DNA of 64,000 bases from Pseudofrankia nepalensis (GTDB lineage: Bacteria > Actinomycetota > Actinomycetes > Frankiales > Frankiaceae): assembly GCF_016786305.1 (NCBI RefSeq), contig NZ_JADWYV010000016.1; one strand, written 5' to 3'. The notes under the pieces are model-generated. The model saw only the letters and a list, made by a program, of their open reading frames with translations. It searched no databases and was not told where the DNA came from. How positions within the stretch are numbered: position 1 is the first letter of the stretch; every line of letters begins with the position of its first letter. The translations under genes and the position numbers were made by a program. Shown in pieces: positions 51,403 to 60,386 of this stretch.

Positions 51403-52179
51403 TCAGGGGCCGGGCTGGTTGGTGGGGCGGATGAGGATCTCGTTGATGGCCGCGCGGCGCGGGCGGGTGACGATGTAGGCGATCGCGTCGGCGATGTCCT
51501 GGGCGTGCAGCATCTCCACGTTCGCGAACCGCTGCCGCGACACCTCGCGGATCTCCGGGCGCAGGTGGTCGGCGAGCTCCGTCTCGACGGCGCCCGGCTC
51601 GACGACCGAGATCCGCACGTGGCGCTCGGTGACCTCCTGACGCAGTGATTCGGTGAAGGCGTTCACCCCGTGCTTGGTCAGGTTGTAGACCCCGGAGAAC
51701 GCCGCCGCCCGCCGGCCGGCCACCGAGCTGATGTTGACCAGGTCGGCGACCCGCCGCGGCTCGCCGGCGGCGGCCTCGACCAGGTGGGGCAGCGCGGCGT
51801 GGGCGACGTAGAGCAGGCCCTGCACGTTCAGCCGGACCATCCGGTCCCATTCCTCGGTGGGCGCGCCGAGGATGGGGCCGAGCAGCATCACGCCGGCGTT
51901 GTTGACCACCGTGTCGAGCCGGCCGAGCTCGGCGACGGTCCGCTCGACGGCGGCGACCGCCAGCGCCTGGTCGGTGACGTCGGCCTCGACCGTGATGGCC
52001 GCGGCGCCGGCGGCGGTGATCTCGGCGGCGAGCGCGTCGAGCCGGTCCTTGCGCCGGGCCACGAGCGCCACGGCGGCCCCCTGGCGCGCGAGCTCGCGGG
52101 CCGCCGCCTCGCCGATGCCGCTGCTCGCGCCGGTCACCAGCGCCACCGTGCCGTCCAGTCGCTCGCCCATGCGCGGCAC
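51403..52179 (-). CDS. Short-chain dehydrogenase/reductase
   Basis: 258 aa from GTG 52179 (ATG 52170 possible). Motifs: TGASSGIGEAAA, NNAGVMLLGP, the catalytic NISSVAGRRAA and YNLTKHG, and VVEPGAVETELADH. It starts one base after the MarR stop codon, so the two are co-transcribed. It may modify the compound that the MarR protein senses. The substrate is unknown. Confidence 0.93.
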   Translation of the reverse strand: MPRMGERLDGTVALVTGASSGIGEAAARELARQGAAVALVARRKDRLDALAAEITAAGAAAITVEADVTDQALAVAAVERTVAELGRLDTVVNNAGVMLLGPILGAPTEEWDRMVRLNVQGLLYVAHAALPHLVEAAAGEPRRVADLVNISSVAGRRAAAFSGVYNLTKHGVNAFTESLRQEVTERHVRISVVEPGAVETELADHLRPEIREVSRQRFANVEMLHAQDIADAIAYIVTRPRRAAINEILIRPTNQPGP

Positions 52180-52180
52180 C

Positions 52181-52873
52181 CTACGGGAAGGCGCGCAGCA
52201 GCGTCCGCAACATGTCGTCGAGGCTGGCGCGCTGCTCGGCGGTCAGCACGGCGCTGAACCGGTTGATGATCTGGGCGTGTTCGGTGATCGCGGCGTCGAT
52301 GACGGCGCGGCCCTTGTCGGTGAGCCGGATGCGGAAGCTGCGCCGGTCGGCGGGGTCGAGGGTGCGCTCGACCAGGCCTGAGGCCTCCAGCCGGTCCAGC
52401 CGGTTGGTGATGCCGGCGCGTGACATCATCAGCAGCGCCGACAGCTGTGACGGGATGAGCGTGCACAGCGGCCCGGAGCGGCGCAGCGCCGCGAGCACGT
52501 CGAACTCGCCGGGGTTCAGACCGTGTCGGCGGAGCACCTGCTCGCCGGTCGTCGCGAGGTTCTTGGTCAGCCACTTCATCCGGGCGAAGCAGCTGAGGGC
52601 ACCGAGGTCGATATCCGGGCGTTCCCGGCGCCAGCCCTCGATGAGCTCGTCGACCGGATCCGGTCCGTCTTCGGACGCGGTGCCCGTCGGGACCAGGCAG
52701 AAGTCGGTGAGCTGCGGCTCGTCGTCCGGGGTGGCCATGTCGTCGCCAGCCACGGCGCCGACGGCCGCGCCCCCAATGGTCAGCGCGTCGCCGCTGTCAG
52801 GGACGTCGTCCGTGTGGGGGGCCGGGGCGGCGCCGTGGGTGCGGCCGTTCATGACATGAGTGTAGTTGATCAC
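52181..52873 (-). CDS. MarR-family regulator
   Basis: 230 aa from GTG 52873; ATG 52852 is an alternative. The first ~75 residues are low-complexity. The MarR winged helix is at ~115-190 (NPGEFDVLAALRRSG, QLSALLMMSRAGITNRLDRL, LVERTLDPADRRSFRIRLTD). It is divergent from an MFS exporter and upstream of an SDR, an arrangement typical of MarR control over drug or phenolic export. Confidence 0.92.
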   Translation of the reverse strand: MINYTHVMNGRTHGAAPAPHTDDVPDSGDALTIGGAAVGAVAGDDMATPDDEPQLTDFCLVPTGTASEDGPDPVDELIEGWRRERPDIDLGALSCFARMKWLTKNLATTGEQVLRRHGLNPGEFDVLAALRRSGPLCTLIPSQLSALLMMSRAGITNRLDRLEASGLVERTLDPADRRSFRIRLTDKGRAVIDAAITEHAQIINRFSAVLTAEQRASLDDMLRTLLRAFP

Positions 52874-52925
52874 GGTAGTTCGATGCCACTTCAGTTCGAT
52901 GCCGTACTATCTGGAGGTGAACTAA
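52862..52925. promoter_or_regulatory. Candidate MarR operator region
   Basis: AGTTCGATGCC is directly repeated at 52877-52887 and 52893-52903 (16-bp period). The region is bounded by TAGTTGATCA and GAACTAACT, which are related inverted half-sites. It covers the MarR start, consistent with autorepression. The remainder of 52874-53246 contains no gene; TTGACA at 52984 has no matching -10. Confidence 0.45.
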
Positions 52926-53246
52926 CTGCCTCCCTGACCCGACGGCGGTCGGCGGCCCATGACCCGGCGTCCGCCTCCGACCATTGACAACCCCCGATGT
53001 CCACGGCGGCATTCCAGGACTCGGTGTCGCGCGCCGGCCGGCTGACGCGCGCGCCAGCCCGAGACGCCACGGGCCACGGCCGCGGGTACGCCGCGCGGCC
53101 GCGGGCCCGCGGCCGAGACGGCCCCAACGGGTCGCCCGCGGGTCGAGGTCCCGATCCGCGAGAGCCCCCGCCCCGGCCGAGAAGACGCGACGAAGCTCTT
53201 CCGCGCGCCTCCGGAGCCTCCCCAGAGACGAAGACACGGAGACACA

Positions 53247-54824
53247 GTGACCACAACCACCGACGTCACACCGTCGGACGACGCTGGCGACCAGGGGAGC
53301 GCCGCGGCGATGATTCCGGCCCAGTCCGGGGCGGCCACCGCGCCGCCATCGACCGGCGAGGCGCGGGCACACGGGACGGACACCGAGCCCGACCCGCGCC
53401 GCTGGCTCGCGCTCGCCGTCATCGCCGTCGCCCAGCTCATGGTCGTGCTCGACGGCTCGATCGTGACGCTCGCGCTCCCGCACGCGCAGGCCGCGCTGGA
53501 CATCTCCACCGCCGACCGGCAGTGGGTCATGACCGCCTACACGCTCGCCTTCGGCGGTCTGCTGCTTCTCGGTGGGCGGATCGCCGACTTCGCCGGGCGC
53601 AAGCGGGCGTTCATCTGGGGCCTGGTCGGCTTCGCCGGCGCCTCGGCGCTCGGCGGGTTCACCCCGAACGCCGAGGGGCTGTTCGCCGCCCGCGCGCTGC
53701 AGGGCGCCTGCGCCGCGGTGCTCGCGCCGGCCGCGCTCTCGCTCATCACGGTCACGTTCACCGACGGCAAGGAGCGCGCCCGCGCGTTCGGCGTCTACGG
53801 CGGCATCTCCGGCGGCGGCGCCGCGATCGGCCTGATCGTCGGCGGCCTGCTCACGGAGTACGCGTCCTGGCGCTGGTGCCTGTTCGTCAACGTGCCGATC
53901 GCGCTGGTCACGGCGGTCGCCGCGATCTCGGTCGTGCGCGAGAGCCGCGCCGAGGGCAAGCCGAGCTACGACATCCCGGGCGCGGCAACGATCACCCTCG
54001 GTCTGGTCGCCCTGGTGTACGGGTTCACCCGGGCGGCCGACGACGGCTGGGGCGCTCCCGTCACCGTCTCGCTGCTGGTGGCGGCGGTGGTGCTGGTCGT
54101 GGCGTTCGTCGTGATCGAGCTGCGCACGAAGGCGCCGCTGCTGCCGATGCGCGTGGTGCTCGATCGCAACCGCGGCGGCGCGTTCCTCTCCTCGTTGTTC
54201 TTCGGCGCGGCCCTGCTGGCGATGTTCCTGTTCATGACGTTCTACTTCCAGCAGACGCTGCACTACAGCGCGCTGCGCAGCGGGTTCGCCTTCCTGCCGT
54301 TCAGCGCGGGGATCGTGGTCGGTGCGGGGATGGCGAGCCAGCTGCTGCCGCGTTTCGGCCCGAAGCTGCTCATGGTCGTCGGCAGCGCGCTCGCCGTGGT
54401 CGGCCTGCTGCTGCTCACCCAGGTCGGGCTGGACACCGGCTATGCCTCGCACGTCCTGCCGGCGGAGATCCTGATCAGCTTTGGCATGGGCCTGGCGTTC
54501 GTGCCGATGTCGAGCGTGTCGCTGATCGGCGTGGCGGAGCACGACGCCGGTGTCGCGAGCGCGCTGGCGAACACCACCCAGCAGGTGGGCGGCTCGCTGG
54601 GCATCGCGCTGCTCAACACCGTGTACGCGACGGTCGTGACGAACTACCTGGGCGACCACGGCTTCGGCCCCGCCGCCGAGGCACAGTCCCAGATCGAGGG
54701 CTACACCGTCTCGTTCGCCTGGAGCGCGGGGCTCATGGCGGTCGCGCTGGTCGTCGTCCTCATCCTGGTCAGGGCGAAGAAGTCGGACGTGGCCGCGACC
54801 GGCGCCCCCGTCCACGTCGGCTGA
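53247..54824 (+). CDS. MFS exporter, DHA2 (EmrB/QacA) family
   Basis: 525 aa from GTG 53247. After a ~50-residue polar N terminus come about 14 hydrophobic helices. Motif A is LLLLGGRIADFAGRKRAF, and motif C-like sequence is SGGGAAIGLIVGG. The start of TM1 is LALAVIAVAQLMVVLDGSIV, including the conserved Asp of DHA2 transporters. It would export a drug-like or toxic compound in exchange for protons. Divergent from marR; its stop codon lies in a tandem repeat. Confidence 0.95.
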   Translation: MTTTTDVTPSDDAGDQGSAAAMIPAQSGAATAPPSTGEARAHGTDTEPDPRRWLALAVIAVAQLMVVLDGSIVTLALPHAQAALDISTADRQWVMTAYTLAFGGLLLLGGRIADFAGRKRAFIWGLVGFAGASALGGFTPNAEGLFAARALQGACAAVLAPAALSLITVTFTDGKERARAFGVYGGISGGGAAIGLIVGGLLTEYASWRWCLFVNVPIALVTAVAAISVVRESRAEGKPSYDIPGAATITLGLVALVYGFTRAADDGWGAPVTVSLLVAAVVLVVAFVVIELRTKAPLLPMRVVLDRNRGGAFLSSLFFGAALLAMFLFMTFYFQQTLHYSALRSGFAFLPFSAGIVVGAGMASQLLPRFGPKLLMVVGSALAVVGLLLLTQVGLDTGYASHVLPAEILISFGMGLAFVPMSSVSLIGVAEHDAGVASALANTTQQVGGSLGIALLNTVYATVVTNYLGDHGFGPAAEAQSQIEGYTVSFAWSAGLMAVALVVVLILVRAKKSDVAATGAPVHVG

Positions 54825-54887
54825 GCGAGGTTGGTCGGCTGAGCGCGGTAGTGGGCTGAGCTCAGGTAGTCGGCTGAGCGCGGGTAG
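54816..54887. repeat. 18-bp tandem repeat seeded in the MFS stop codon
   Basis: Four units related to gtcggctgagcgcggtag occupy 54816-54833, 54834-54851, 54852-54868 and 54869-54887. The first encodes the final residues and TGA of the exporter, the same arrangement as behind the Rieske gene. Confidence 0.9.
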
Positions 54888-54905
54888 GGCCAGCGGCTGG
54901 GGAGG

Positions 54906-55898
54906 TCAGACCAGCCGCTGGCCCAGCCGGCGGCGCAGGCGCATGTCCGCGAGCACCAGGTTGTAAGGAAAGAGCCGCGCCCACCGGGGCAGGCGGCGCA
55001 GAGCAGAGCCGGTCCGGCGCAGCAGCCGGTCGAACCGCGCCTGGTCGGCCGCCGACCAGGCCAGCCCCAGCTCCTCGCGAAACCGCGGGGGCAGGAACCC
55101 GGTCGTCACGAACACCAGCGGGCCGGCCGGGCCCAGGTGGAACGGGAAGCGCAGCGAGCGGCGGGTCACCAGGTCGTGCAGGTAGGCGCGCACGGTCGGG
55201 TCGACCGCGACCCGCTCCAGCGCCGCCTCCCAGTACAGGTCGAACGCGGCCCGGTCCGCTGGCCACATCTCAGGGCGCACCTGCAGCGTCGTGCCGAACC
55301 GGGCGGCGTGCCGGTAGAAGGCGTCCGCGGCCGTCGGCTCCATCGGCCCGTACAGCCGGGTGTAGACGTCGGCCGCTCCCCAGTACATGCAGGCCGCGAC
55401 CCACAGCTGCAGGTCCGGCCGCATCGCGTGGTAGCGGACGGGGCTCGCGGCGGTGGACTGGACCCGCCGGTGCGCGGCGGTCACCGCGGCCCGGTAGCGC
55501 GCCCGCTCCTCGTCGGTGCCCAGCATGGCCACGGCGATGTAGGTGAACGTCGTGCGCGTCCGCTTGTACGGATGACGGGTCAGCTGCCCGCCCGTCACCC
55601 GGCTCTCCACCACGCCGTGGCCGATGGGTGCCCAGCTCAGCTGCATGACGACGTTGGCGAACCCGGCGAGGAAGGCGCCAGCGCCTGGCAGGTAGTCCCG
55701 TGCGTCGAACCTGGCGGTGTCGAACCTGGCGGTGTCGAACCCGGCCGTGTCGGACTCGGCGACGTCGGACTCGGCGGGGTTGATCTCCGTGGGACGAGGG
55801 CTGTCCGGGGAGTCGGAGGGCGGACGGCTGAAGGGAAGAGGGTTCCTGGAGGACGGGAGCCCTGAGGTCTCCGTGGCGGTCGAGGCCGTCGTCGTCAC
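54906..55898 (-). CDS. MpaB-like/DUF2236 haem oxygenase family protein
   Basis: 330 aa from GTG 55898 with GGAGGCACG upstream. The conserved body (residues ~68-320) has ARDYLPGAGAFLAGFANVVM, RVTGGQLTRHPYKRTRTTF, RYRAAVTAAHRRVQ and YHAMRPDLQLWVAACMYWG, as in DUF2236 proteins related to latex-clearing protein and MpaB. The first 60 residues contain degenerate 15-bp coding repeats (AESDTAGFDTARFDTARF). Some members are b-type haem enzymes; the substrate is unknown here. Confidence 0.87.
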   Translation of the reverse strand: MTTTASTATETSGLPSSRNPLPFSRPPSDSPDSPRPTEINPAESDVAESDTAGFDTARFDTARFDARDYLPGAGAFLAGFANVVMQLSWAPIGHGVVESRVTGGQLTRHPYKRTRTTFTYIAVAMLGTDEERARYRAAVTAAHRRVQSTAASPVRYHAMRPDLQLWVAACMYWGAADVYTRLYGPMEPTAADAFYRHAARFGTTLQVRPEMWPADRAAFDLYWEAALERVAVDPTVRAYLHDLVTRRSLRFPFHLGPAGPLVFVTTGFLPPRFREELGLAWSAADQARFDRLLRRTGSALRRLPRWARLFPYNLVLADMRLRRRLGQRLV

Positions 55899-56218
55899 CG
55901 TGCCTCCGTTCTCCGTCGGGCGTGCCGGACTCCGCGCCGCGCTCCTGGGACCTTGGAAGGCGCCCAGCTGGCGTGGGGAGCTCCGTACGTAGGGTAGGCG
56001 AAACTCCGGAAGCCCAATTCCTGTTCGTGGCGGCCGTCGCTGTGATCATGCGGATGACCGCCGTCCGTGCCCGGCCAGCGACCTGCCGTCCGGACACGGC
56101 GCCCGGCCGTGACCGGCCGAACCGGCCGCGCGAGGTAGCGCATGGCCGCTGGCTGTTCATCCGGCGGATTCCCGGCCGGCGACTCGCCGTGCGGCACGGC
56201 TGGCAGGCTCACGGCGTC

Positions 56219-57874
56219 ATGACAAGCGAGAGGCCGGCGACCGGCGGACGCGACGACCTTCCCGGCGGCCCGGAGGACGACACGGCCCTGGCGTCCGCGG
56301 GCGGCGCCCCGGCGGAAGCCGTCCCCGAGCCCCGTGACGCCGCCCCCGAGTCCGGCGAGCCCCAGCGGAGCGCGGCGGCGCGCCGGCGCGGGCTGCGGCG
56401 CGCCACCGGGCTGGTGGTCGCGGGCGTCGCGGGCACGGTGGGCACCACCCTCGTCGTCGCCACCGGCGGCCGGCTGGCGCAGGGCCCGGTGGTGAAGCCG
56501 CCGACGACGTGGTTCGGGCTGCTCGACCCGGTCGCGACCAACGAGCCGTCCGTGCTGCCGGCCGTGCTGCTCGTCGGCGCGGCGCTGCTCGTCGGCGCCT
56601 GGTGGTGGGTGTGCCGGCGCAGCCAGCAGGGGCAGCTGTCGCTGCGCGGCGTCGCCGTCCTGGTCACCAGCTGGTCGGCCGCGCCGCTGGTAGGGCCGCC
56701 GATCCTCAGCCTGGACGTCTACAGCTACGTCGCCCAGGGCGTGATGGCCTCCATGGGCCTGAACCCCTACACCGCGGGCCCGTCGCTGCTCGGCGCGCAC
56801 CCCGCGGCGCTGGCCGCCGACCCGGTCTGGCGGGACACGCCGTCCCCCTATGGGCCGGTGGGCCTGGGGCTGTTCCGCGCGGTGACCAGCCTGACCGACG
56901 GCCATGTCGTGCTCTCGGTGATCGTGCTGCGCGTCATCGTCGCCATCGCCGTGGCGGTGTTGGCCTGGTGCCTGATCCGGGCGGTGCCGGCGGCGAGCCG
57001 CCCATGGGCGCTGGCCGCCGGGGTGGGCGGTCCGGTCGTGCTGCTGCAGCTGATCGGCGCGGTGCACCTGGAAGCGGTGATGATGGCGCTCGCCGCGGCG
57101 GGTCTGCTGGCCGCGCTGCGTGGGCGGACGGCCGTCGGGCTGGCGCTGCTCACCGCCTCGGCGCTGACCAAGTGGCCGGCCGCGGTGATCCTGATGGTGC
57201 TACTGGTGCGTCGCTGGGCCGACCTGGTCGCCGACGGCGAGCCCGGGGTCGCCCGGCGCGTGCTCTCGGTCGCGGGCCGTGACCTGGCGGTGGTCGCGGT
57301 GACGGCGGCGGCCCTGTCGCTGCTGCTGGTCCCGGACGGCATCGGCTGGGTGCGCGCCTCGTCGGCCCCGTCGCTGGGCCTCAACCTCTACTCGCCGGTC
57401 TCCGCGGCCGCGAACCTGCTCGCCATGCTGTCCGGGGAACCGGGCCCGGCGCTGCAGGGCAGCGAGTCGCTGCGGCTGGCCCGCGCCGGCGGGATGACGG
57501 CCGCCGCGGCGCTGATCGGCTGGCTGCTCCTCACGATCCGGACCCGTGACGTGCCCACCACCTGTGGGCTGGCGCTGCTGTGCCTGGCGTTCCTCGGACC
57601 GGTGCTGCACCCGTGGTACCTGGTCTGGGGCATGATTCCCCTGGCGATGGCCAGGGGGGTGCGTGCCCAGCGGGCACTTCTCGCGGTGGGAGCCGTCGGC
57701 GCGTTCCTGTCCGTCCCGCATCCCGAGGCGCTGTTCGTCGGCGCTCCGGCGGTGACGGCCTGGTTCATGCGTGAGGGTCCGGTGGTGCTGGTCGGCATCG
57801 CGCTGGGCGCCGCCGTCGCGCTCGTCGTCGGGCGGCGTCGCCGTGGCCGGGAGGCGGAGCAGGAACCGGCCTGA
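56219..57874 (+). CDS. Polyprenol-phosphate-mannose-dependent mannosyltransferase (MptB-like GT-C)
   Basis: 551 aa from ATG 56219. After a polar N terminus there are about 12-13 membrane helices. The first extracytoplasmic loop carries the GT-C acidic motif (ILSLDVYSYVAQG), with NPYTAGPSLLG and DTPSPYGPVGLGLFRAVT, and later HLEAVMMALAAAGL and GPVLHPWYLVWGMIPLAM. Length and motifs match actinobacterial alpha-1,6-mannosyltransferases, which build the lipomannan core in mycobacteria and corynebacteria. It acts on the outer face of the membrane. Confidence 0.88.
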   Translation: MTSERPATGGRDDLPGGPEDDTALASAGGAPAEAVPEPRDAAPESGEPQRSAAARRRGLRRATGLVVAGVAGTVGTTLVVATGGRLAQGPVVKPPTTWFGLLDPVATNEPSVLPAVLLVGAALLVGAWWWVCRRSQQGQLSLRGVAVLVTSWSAAPLVGPPILSLDVYSYVAQGVMASMGLNPYTAGPSLLGAHPAALAADPVWRDTPSPYGPVGLGLFRAVTSLTDGHVVLSVIVLRVIVAIAVAVLAWCLIRAVPAASRPWALAAGVGGPVVLLQLIGAVHLEAVMMALAAAGLLAALRGRTAVGLALLTASALTKWPAAVILMVLLVRRWADLVADGEPGVARRVLSVAGRDLAVVAVTAAALSLLLVPDGIGWVRASSAPSLGLNLYSPVSAAANLLAMLSGEPGPALQGSESLRLARAGGMTAAAALIGWLLLTIRTRDVPTTCGLALLCLAFLGPVLHPWYLVWGMIPLAMARGVRAQRALLAVGAVGAFLSVPHPEALFVGAPAVTAWFMREGPVVLVGIALGAAVALVVGRRRRGREAEQEPA

Positions 57875-57937
57875 TCGGCGGGTGCCGGTAGCGTGCCGAC
57901 CGGACGGCGGCGCGCGACGACGGGCCGCGGCCTCCGG

Positions 57938-57976
57938 CCGACGAGCCGACAAGCCGACAAGCCGACGAGCCGACGA
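57938..57976. repeat. 9-bp tandem repeat
   Basis: ccgacgagccgacaagccg-type units (gacaagccg/gacgagccg) repeat four to five times in the gap between the mannosyltransferase and galactokinase genes. The flanking gcctccggcc also occurs on each side. Confidence 0.85.
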
Positions 57977-58071
57977 GGAGCCACGGCCTCCGGCCGGCGG
58001 CGGGGCGCGCCCGGCACCGGCGGCGCGGCGGCCAACTGGATCGTGACGGCGATGTCAGGCGTTGCCTGAAC

Positions 58072-59421
58072 ATGACGGATGGGTTTGCGCGCGGCACGGC
58101 CGGGGCCGACGGCCGCGCGGGCCGGCGCACCGGTGAACCGGCGGGCGCGCGGACGGAGGTCGGGCTGATGGAGTCGGCGCGGCCTGGCGGGTCCGAGGAG
58201 CCCGCGGGCCCGGCCAGGCGTCCCCGGATGCGTCGCGGCGCGCGCCGCCGCGGGCGTGGGCCGGCGACGGCGGCGGCGTTCGCCCCAGGCCGGGTCAACC
58301 TGGTCGGCGAGCACACGGACTACAACGACGGCCTGTGCCTGCCGTTCGCGATAGGGCTGGGAGTCACCGTGCGGGTGTGGCCGGCGGCGGACGACCTGAT
58401 ACGGGTGCACGCCGTCGACATCGGCTCGCATGACGTCTTCGTCCCCGCCGAGCCGGCGCGCGCCGAAGGCTGGCGCTCGTTCGCGCGTGGCGTCGTCGCC
58501 GAGCTCACCGCCGCGGGCTACCCGATCCGCCCGGCCCGGCTCTCCGTCAGCGGCACGCTGCCGCGCGGCGCCGGGCTGTCGTCGTCGGCGGCGCTGGAGG
58601 TGGCCCTCGCCCTCGCGCTGCTGGCGCACAGCGGGCACGGCGAGCCGGACCGGCGCGAGCTCGCCCCTCTGCTGTCCCGGGTGGAGAACACCTGGGTGGG
58701 TGCGCACACCGGGCTGCTGGACCAGACGGCGTCGCTGTTCGGCCAGCCGGGCCACGCGCTGCGCCTGGACATGCGCGTCCTGGGGGCCGGGCCCGAGGCG
58801 ACGCCGGACACGCCCGTCCCCCCGGGGGCGACCGCGCGGCCGCCCGCGGGGCGCGCCGTGCCGCGCCCGCCGGGCCGGTGGCACACCGGGTCCCCTGGCC
58901 GGCCGGTGGCCGGCATCGAGCCCGTGCGCCTGGACCTGGGCCGCTGGCGGCTGGTGACGGTGGACTCCGGCGCGCGGCACACGAACGCGGCCTCCGGCTA
59001 CAACACCCGCCGGTCCGAGTGCGCTCATGCCCGCGAGCTGCTCGGGGTCGCCTCGCTGCGCGACGCGCCCCCGGACGCCCCTGGCCGGCTGCCCGAGCCG
59101 TTGGGCCGACGGGTCCGCCATGTGCTGGACGAGAACGAGCGGGTGAACCAGGCGGTCGCCGCGCTGCGCGCCGGCGACCTGCCCGCGCTCGGGCGGATCC
59201 TCGACGCGTCGCACGCGAGCCTGCGTGACCTCTACGAGGTGTCGGTGCCGGAGGTGGAGGAGACGGTGGCCCGGCTGACCGGCGCCGGCGCCGCCGGCGC
59301 GCGGCTGGTCGGCGGCGGGTTCGGCGGGTCGGTGCTCGCGTTGTTCCCGCCCGGACGGCGTCCGCCGGCGGACGCCGTCCGGGTCGGCCCCGGGGGGCCC
59401 GGCCGGCTGGTCAGGCGCTGA
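58072..59421 (+). CDS. galK: Galactokinase
   Basis: 449 aa from ATG 58072; ATG 58168 is an alternative that would remove 32 low-complexity residues. It phosphorylates galactose at C1 (Leloir pathway). GHMP-kinase motifs are APGRVNLVGEHTDYNDG near residue 72, LPRGAGLSSSAALEVALALA and GARLVGGGFGGSVLALF. A Pro/Gly/Arg-rich insert of about 45 residues (~residues 240-285) interrupts the usual core. galT and galE are not adjacent. Confidence 0.95.
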   Translation: MTDGFARGTAGADGRAGRRTGEPAGARTEVGLMESARPGGSEEPAGPARRPRMRRGARRRGRGPATAAAFAPGRVNLVGEHTDYNDGLCLPFAIGLGVTVRVWPAADDLIRVHAVDIGSHDVFVPAEPARAEGWRSFARGVVAELTAAGYPIRPARLSVSGTLPRGAGLSSSAALEVALALALLAHSGHGEPDRRELAPLLSRVENTWVGAHTGLLDQTASLFGQPGHALRLDMRVLGAGPEATPDTPVPPGATARPPAGRAVPRPPGRWHTGSPGRPVAGIEPVRLDLGRWRLVTVDSGARHTNAASGYNTRRSECAHARELLGVASLRDAPPDAPGRLPEPLGRRVRHVLDENERVNQAVAALRAGDLPALGRILDASHASLRDLYEVSVPEVEETVARLTGAGAAGARLVGGGFGGSVLALFPPGRRPPADAVRVGPGGPGRLVRR

Positions 59422-60386
59422 CCGGCCCGCTCGGCGGAGACCAGAGCGGGACAGGGACGGGATGTGACGTCGCTCACGGACCACGCAACGCATCGCAATC
59501 GGAGGCACTCCGGACGCCGCGCGCGGGGGTCTTTCCGACTGGCCGTGTGGGTAATGGGCCGGCCGGGCGCCGCCGTGACGCCGCGAGGCCGTGCCGCGAC
59601 CGCCGGTATGTGGGCCGTGGGGTCCGTGTCCCCTCGGCGTCGTCCCAAGCCAGGACCTAGGTCCCGAGGTGTCGACCGCCTGTGGCCCGGCAATGCGGCC
59701 GGCGCGCCGAAATGTCCGGATGCGCCCGTGTGTCCGTAGTCGCGTGACGATTCTGGGCCTGGGCGCCTGATGTTCAGAGTAACCGGGCCGCTATTACAGG
59801 TTGCCATATCCGGGGCGGGCGCGGGCCCCGCCCCCGCCGCCGGATAAACGCGACACCCATCGTTGTGACAACGTCGCCCCATCTGGCTCTCTCGGCCACC
59901 GTCGCCGTCGGGCGCAAAGGCGGCTGTTTGCGTGCGGCTCCCGCGATCTGCCTAGCATGCGGTTCGCGGTCGGTTCGCCTGAGCCATGCCCACGCGGCCG
60001 ACTGGATTCATCGGTGGCCGACGGGGGATCGGGGAGCGGCGTGGTGTCGGGATTGGCCTCGCGATGTGGCCCGAATGGGCGCCGCATTCCGGGAGGCGCG
60101 TGCCCGAGGCCCTCGTCGGCGACTGCCGCGCGCCATTCACGGCCCGCGTTGACCGCGTCGGCCGCGGCTACTTCCCCGCTCGCGCTGGCGCGCCCACCGG
60201 GCGTGATGGATTCACCGCCACCCACGTCCGCAATGTTGAATCACGCGAGATTGTTCACCGGCCCCTTTGACGTGGCCGGTCCCGCCGCCCGCCTCGCCGG
60301 TCCCGCCGGCGGGCCGGGCACGGGACGGGTGGAGCCGTGACGACGACATTGACCGTGACCACGACCTGGACGAGGAACTGATCGCG
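59422..60386. other. Intergenic region without a recognisable gene
   Basis: About 965 bp before the conservon. 59760-59810 and 60225-60265 are less GC-rich (ccgctattacaggttgccat, caatgttgaatcacgcgag) and may hold promoters, but I cannot assign hexamers with confidence. The short frames here lack coding character. Confidence 0.5.

Noticed and set aside
52984..52989. TTGACA as a promoter for the MFS exporter
   Set aside because: No plausible -10 is found 16-19 bp downstream.
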